A stretch of 8,866 nucleotides of DNA from JAGLQA01 sp023135565 (lineage in GTDB: Bacteria > Acidobacteriota > Aminicenantia > UBA2199), in contig DAOWCY010000255.1 in NCBI GenBank assembly GCA_030639305.1, positions 1 to 8,866 of the forward strand, written 5' to 3'. The position numbers and the translations under genes are program-made. Below the pieces are notes generated by a model. That model saw nothing but the letters and a program-made list of their open reading frames with translations. It was not told where the DNA came from and did not search any database. Shown here piece by piece: positions 6,720-8,866 of this stretch (position 1 is the first letter of the stretch; every line of letters starts with the position of its first letter).

Positions 6720-6758
6720 AAAAAAAAATTAAACAAAATTTATTTGAATTCTTTTGTT
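6720..6758 (-). terminator. Probable terminator of the toxin-antitoxin operon
   Basis: On -, AACAAAA (6752-6758) pairs with TTTTGTT (6732-6738), then a run of nine T follows (6720-6728). The stem is AT-rich with a 13-base loop, so it is not strong, but the T-run is long and the site separates the toxin gene from the kinase promoter. Confidence 0.4.
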
Positions 6759-6830
6759 CGAACGCTTACTTTTACACAGATAAACTTCTTTACACAGGGG
6801 GAGTTTTTTGAGCTTAATCTCGAAAAATCC

Positions 6831-7094
6831 TTATTCATAATGGGTCCACATCCTGATGATTTTTTTAATTTTTTTTTCTTTGATTATTTGATAAATCAGG
6901 CGATGTTTAATATTAATCCTTCTCGAATTCGCGCCACTCAGATCTCCAACCAGCTTTTTATAGGGAGGCGGTTTTTTAAATGGATCCTCTTGCAAAATAT
7001 CTAATAACTTTTTTGCCTTTTCTTTCAGGCCTGACCCGGCCAGTTTTTGCGCATCTTTTTGAGCTTGTTTTGTGTAGACTATTTTCCAGTTCAC
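6831..7094 (-). CDS. yoeB: Txe/YoeB-family ribosome-dependent mRNA interferase toxin
   Basis: An 87-residue RelE-superfamily toxin. YoeB cuts mRNA at the ribosome and is held inactive by its YefM-type antitoxin. Family marks are WKIVYTKQAQKDAQKL (3-18), PPPYKKLVGDLSG (42-54), SRRINIKHRLIYQ (57-69) and the end MWTHYE (82-87). Arg65, His85 and Tyr86 correspond to catalytic residues of E. coli YoeB (Arg65, His83, Tyr84). The position of the catalytic Glu46 is Lys46 here (YKKL where relatives, as I recall, have YEKL), so activity may be reduced. Start choice: GTG at 7094 overlaps the antitoxin stop as GTGA and yields the family-like start (M)NWK. A GTG at 7115 would add seven unrelated residues. 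There is no SD, so translation is probably coupled to the antitoxin. Confidence 0.88.
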   Translation of the reverse strand: MNWKIVYTKQAQKDAQKLAGSGLKEKAKKLLDILQEDPFKKPPPYKKLVGDLSGANSRRINIKHRLIYQIIKEKKIKKIIRMWTHYE

Positions 7095-7333
7095 CAGTCT
7101 AATTTCCCGGAACACTCTTCAACAGGAGTTTCTAAACCCTCCTTGATAGATTCTTTCATTCCCGGGATAGACGATAAATATAGTGTTTCTTGTATATCTT
7201 GCCAATCTTCTTCGGAAATCAAAACTGCGTTTGCTCTTTTACCCGTGATGGTGACCGGTTGGTGGGAAATTGTTATGTCATCAATGAGTCTGTATATTTT
7301 CGACCTGGCTTCTGTTGCTGTAATTGTTGTCAT
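7091..7333 (-). CDS. yefM: YefM/Phd-family antitoxin
   Basis: An 80-residue antitoxin. The N-terminal TITATEARSKIYRLIDDI with HQPVTITGKRANAVLISEEDW (in two parts around residues 3-20 and 24-44) is the standard Phd/YefM DNA-binding fold. The C-terminal acidic part, about residues 50-80, is the expected flexible segment that wraps the toxin. It should neutralise the YoeB-like toxin encoded next to it (4-nt overlap) and, with it, repress the operon. The promoter directly upstream has a palindrome between its -35 and -10 boxes, as expected for autoregulation. The SD AAAGGAGGT is strong and lies at the very 5' end of the predicted short leader. Confidence 0.9.
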   Translation of the reverse strand: MTTITATEARSKIYRLIDDITISHQPVTITGKRANAVLISEEDWQDIQETLYLSSIPGMKESIKEGLETPVEECSGKLDW

Positions 7334-7349
7334 TTTACACCTCCTTTAT

Positions 7350-7378
7350 ATGATACGTTAAAACGTACGTTTTGTCAA
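7350..7378 (-). promoter_or_regulatory. Toxin-antitoxin promoter with internal operator palindrome
   Basis: On - the sequence reads TTGACA (7373-7378), a 17-bp spacer and TATCAT (7350-7355). A perfect 14-bp palindrome, AAAACGTACGTTTT (7360-7373), fills the spacer. A bound antitoxin or toxin-antitoxin complex there would block RNA polymerase. The predicted start near 7344 gives a leader of only about 12 nt beginning at the SD. Confidence 0.75.
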
Positions 7379-7403
7379 CTTTTGATGTCGTTTCATAAGG
7401 CTC

Positions 7404-7448
7404 TTTTTTGCCCGTCCCTTTTTTACAGTCCCTGAAATATCATTTCAG
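7404..7448. repeat. Short tandem T6/GTCCC repeat followed by a 7-bp hairpin
   Basis: TTTTTTGCCCGTCCC (7404-7418) and TTTTTTACAGTCCC (7419-7432) stand in tandem. CTGAAAT / ATTTCAG (7432-7448) then forms a perfect 7-bp stem around ATC. The hairpin follows the lipoprotein gene on - but has no T-run after it, so a role as its terminator is doubtful. Confidence 0.45.
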
Positions 7449-7471
7449 CATTAAACGATTTTCTATATGAT

Positions 7472-8137
7472 TTAGAAATGGCTGTGGTGGTAGTAGTGTT
7501 CTTCATTGCCGTGGCTGATCATATCGATGATTACGGCTGCTGCCAGTATGACGACGTCATCTTCGCCGGGAACGATCTCTATTCTATAGGTATCGCCCCA
7601 GGACAGCCATTTTTTTGAAATAAAAGCAACTCCTCTTCCGTTCCGTATGAAGGTGTAGCGATGATCAGTGAAGTTCCCTTTCACGATATAATCATTAGGA
7701 CCTGGAATATCTATGATGAACTTATCTTTAAATAAAGTGATTTTCTTTACTACCCTGGCTAATAACTCCTTGTTCCGGTAGATTTTATACTGCTTTTTAA
7801 AACTGAATACTTTTTGTTTAATATAGGCCAATTCATTTCCATCCATATCAAAAAATTTCAGCTTGTCGCCGAAAGAAAAAACTTTTTCTTTCACATAGAA
7901 CATTGGATTTTTATATTCATCCCTGATGACAAAGCGATCAGCTATAGTCCAGATTTTTTGTTTCATGAAGTATCTTTTCATCTGGTTCCTTTGGGCATCC
8001 GGAGGTATATGGGTTACGGGTCTGTCATGCATAGCAGTCGTACAGTTGCTAAAGAAGAAGAGTAACAACCCGGTTAGAAATAAGCAAAATAAGTTTAATG
8101 TTTTTTTTGACGTTTTGATTCCTTTAGATTGTTTCAT
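7472..8137 (-). CDS. Exported LURP-one/tubby-like (LOR, DUF567) probable lipoprotein
   Basis: A 221-residue protein. Residues 1-13 are basic, 14-30 hydrophobic, and Cys32 follows FSN, a loose lipobox (F-S-N-C) that strict rules reject but spirochaete-type rules may allow. From about 53 to 208 it has the LURP-one-like pattern: RYFMKQKIWTIADRFVIRDE, KVFSFGDKLKFFDMDGNELA, a repeated KVFSF/KITLF strand rhythm, and KKWLSWGDTYRIEI near the end, then a hydrophobic helix (193-206). LOR proteins share the tubby C-terminal barrel and helix and are thought to bind lipids or act as membrane-linked scaffolds. The function of bacterial members is unknown. Anchoring to a membrane surface fits that fold (inference). 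The tail is histidine-rich (HGNEEHYYHHSHF). SD AAAGGAGG precedes the ATG. The gene appears monocistronic. Confidence 0.82.
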   Translation of the reverse strand: MKQSKGIKTSKKTLNLFCLFLTGLLLFFFSNCTTAMHDRPVTHIPPDAQRNQMKRYFMKQKIWTIADRFVIRDEYKNPMFYVKEKVFSFGDKLKFFDMDGNELAYIKQKVFSFKKQYKIYRNKELLARVVKKITLFKDKFIIDIPGPNDYIVKGNFTDHRYTFIRNGRGVAFISKKWLSWGDTYRIEIVPGEDDVVILAAAVIIDMISHGNEEHYYHHSHF

Positions 8138-8170
8138 AATGGCCTCCTTTACAATTTACTGTTTTTTTCC

Positions 8171-8195
8171 GGTTCGCGAACCAGGTATAATTGTA
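8171..8195 (-). promoter_or_regulatory. Possible -10 box with a 12-bp palindromic operator for the LOR gene
   Basis: GGTTCGCGAACC (8171-8182) is a perfect palindrome 34 bp before the ATG at 8137. A -10-like TACAAT lies just upstream on - (8190-8195), which places the palindrome on the first transcribed bases. No convincing -35 box is seen. The site could be an operator or an mRNA 5' stem-loop. Confidence 0.4.
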
Positions 8196-8250
8196 GCAAT
8201 TTATTTTCCAGGTTTTTTTGGATTAAATGTCCCATTTATGTGACAACGAT

Positions 8251-8342
8251 TCACCTGGGGATCATCACCTGGGGGCCAGGTCCTGAAATTTAGCATTCGC
8301 TGCAATCAATCGGAAAATGCTAAAATGAAAGACCTGATCCCA
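8251..8342. repeat. REP-like imperfect hairpin with a preceding 10-bp direct repeat
   Basis: TCACCTGGGG occurs at 8251-8260 and 8265-8274. From 8271 to 8342 an inverted repeat of two 27-base arms (20 matching positions) includes CAGGTC / GACCTG and TTTAGCATT / AATGCTAAA around an 18-base loop. The size and shape are those of repetitive extragenic palindromes or small non-autonomous elements. It lies next to decayed and mobile DNA. No target duplication is visible. Confidence 0.6.
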
Positions 8343-8381
8343 CTAATCTTACCGGTATTAATCAAAAATCAACGAACAAAC

Positions 8382-8622
8382 TTAACTGTTCAACCTCTTT
8401 GGGTTTGGTATATCACGGATTTTCATTAAAAAAATGTAGGTGCTACTTTTAGGGTTACCGATTTTCTCAAATTCCCGATAATCCTTTACAGTCAATCCTT
8501 TCCGATCCTCCCAAAAACCAATCCGGCCAAATAACAGCCACTCTTTACCGTTGAGCCAAAGATATATAAGCCCACCACAAAATACCTCAACAAAATTACA
8601 CCTAATTCCCCAAAAACACCAT
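8382..8622 (-). pseudogene. Possible frameshifted remnant of a small gene
   Basis: On -, the frame ending at 8382 is open for 79 codons and looks protein-like (NGKEWLLFGRIGFWEDRKG, then DYREFEKIGNPKSS), but it has no usable start before an ATG only 14 codons from its end. An ATG at 8622 opens MVFLGN and stops. The third frame over the same upstream stretch reads a hydrophobic LGVILLRYFVVGLYIFG. Joining the three frames through two single-base shifts would give a small membrane-anchored protein. I do not recognise the family, and the open frames could be chance. Confidence 0.3.
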
Positions 8623-8690
8623 CAATAAACAGCTTGCGAATATTTTAATAAATCAATGAGGTTTTTGTTATGCGCTTTAAAGATAATCGC

Positions 8691-8719
8691 TTGACATTTA
8701 ATTTAAATAATGATAGTAT
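8691..8719 (+). promoter_or_regulatory. Promoter of the transposase-like gene, placed for leaderless mRNA
   Basis: Perfect TTGACA (8691-8696), a 17-bp spacer, then TAGTAT (8714-8719). The ATG at 8725 begins six bases after the -10 box, so the transcript would start at or within the start codon. No SD precedes the ATG. Confidence 0.55.
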
Positions 8720-8724
8720 GTATC

Positions 8725-8866
8725 ATGAAATTTGATATGAACGGCTTCTTCAACAAACCAATAAACACCGAACAAAAAAGATATGAAGCTTTACGCGCTT
8801 TTTACATCGATAAACTTTCAGCTAAACAAGTGGCCGAAAAGTTCGGCTTTACTACTGCTTACTTTA
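8725..8866 (+). CDS. Transposase-like protein, N-terminal 47 codons, cut by the window edge
   Basis: The frame is open from the ATG at 8725 to the last base. It begins MKFDMNGFFNKPINTEQKRY and continues EALRAFYIDKLSAKQVAEKF, GFTTAYF. Residues from about 25 to 47 fit a helix-turn-helix (LSAKQVAEKFGFTTAYF), the kind that starts large DDE transposases and related recombinases. I recall near-identical N-termini in proteins annotated as transposases in deltaproteobacteria and spirochaetes. The catalytic part lies outside the window, so the call rests on the N-terminus. It faces away from the decayed region, and no terminal inverted repeat could be identified. It is probably leaderless. Confidence 0.6.
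   Translation, partial: MKFDMNGFFNKPINTEQKRYEALRAFYIDKLSAKQVAEKFGFTTAYF

Noticed and set aside
6548..6736. 62-codon - strand frame upstream of the kinase
   Set aside because: No SD, low-complexity Phe/Leu/Lys content from AT-rich DNA, and it spans the strong kinase promoter and leader.
6771..6797. Direct repeat TTTACACAG at 6771 and 6789 as a repeat array
   Set aside because: Only two short copies 18 bp apart in AT-rich DNA; no array and no spacer-repeat structure.
7432..7448. Hairpin as intrinsic terminator of the LOR gene
   Set aside because: The 7-bp stem is clear, but no T-run follows on either strand.
1..8866. tRNA, rRNA or CRISPR arrays
   Set aside because: No cloverleaf, rRNA core sequence or regularly spaced repeats were found when reading both strands by eye.

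Overview
The window carries seven complete protein genes, one gene cut by the right edge and two probable gene remnants. Base composition is moderate: AT-rich spacers and somewhat GC-richer genes. Several genes have near-perfect Shine-Dalgarno sites (GGAGG), and the spacers are full of short palindromes and hairpin repeats. This fits a free-living bacterium with a repeat-rich accessory genome. A lipoprotein signal with a loose lipobox, and protein families I associate with spirochaetes and deltaproteobacteria, suggest one of those groups. That assignment is a weak inference.

Layout, left to right. Positions 1-186 hold a three-part palindromic repeat and a possible promoter. A DUF1848 protein with a cysteine cluster like that of radical SAM enzymes lies on + (187-1125). 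All other complete genes lie on -. Positions 1244-1374 look like the broken second gene of a two-gene module whose small first gene (1371-1667) is intact. Next comes a two-gene operon of Lys9-type saccharopine dehydrogenase paralogues (1872-3209 and 3232-4563), driven by a strong promoter at 4624-4652. A soluble GAF-PAS histidine kinase follows (4816-6507), with a strong distal promoter and a leader of about 170 nt. A YefM/YoeB-type toxin-antitoxin operon (6831-7333) has an operator palindrome inside its promoter. A LURP-one-like domain on a probable lipoprotein occupies 7472-8137. The right end (8140-8866) is mobile or decayed DNA: a REP-like hairpin, a frameshifted remnant of a small gene, and the first 47 codons of a transposase-like gene on +.

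How the parts relate. The two saccharopine dehydrogenase genes are clearly one transcription unit and look like NAD-type and NADP-type versions of one enzyme fold, so a lysine/saccharopine or related amino-acid reaction is the main metabolic theme. The histidine kinase has its own promoter and no response regulator in view, so its output is unknown. The toxin-antitoxin pair, the decayed module and the transposase are separate accessory cargo. Three genes without a Shine-Dalgarno site each have a promoter-like sequence placed so that transcription would start at or within a few bases of the ATG. This suggests leaderless expression beside ordinary SD-led expression.
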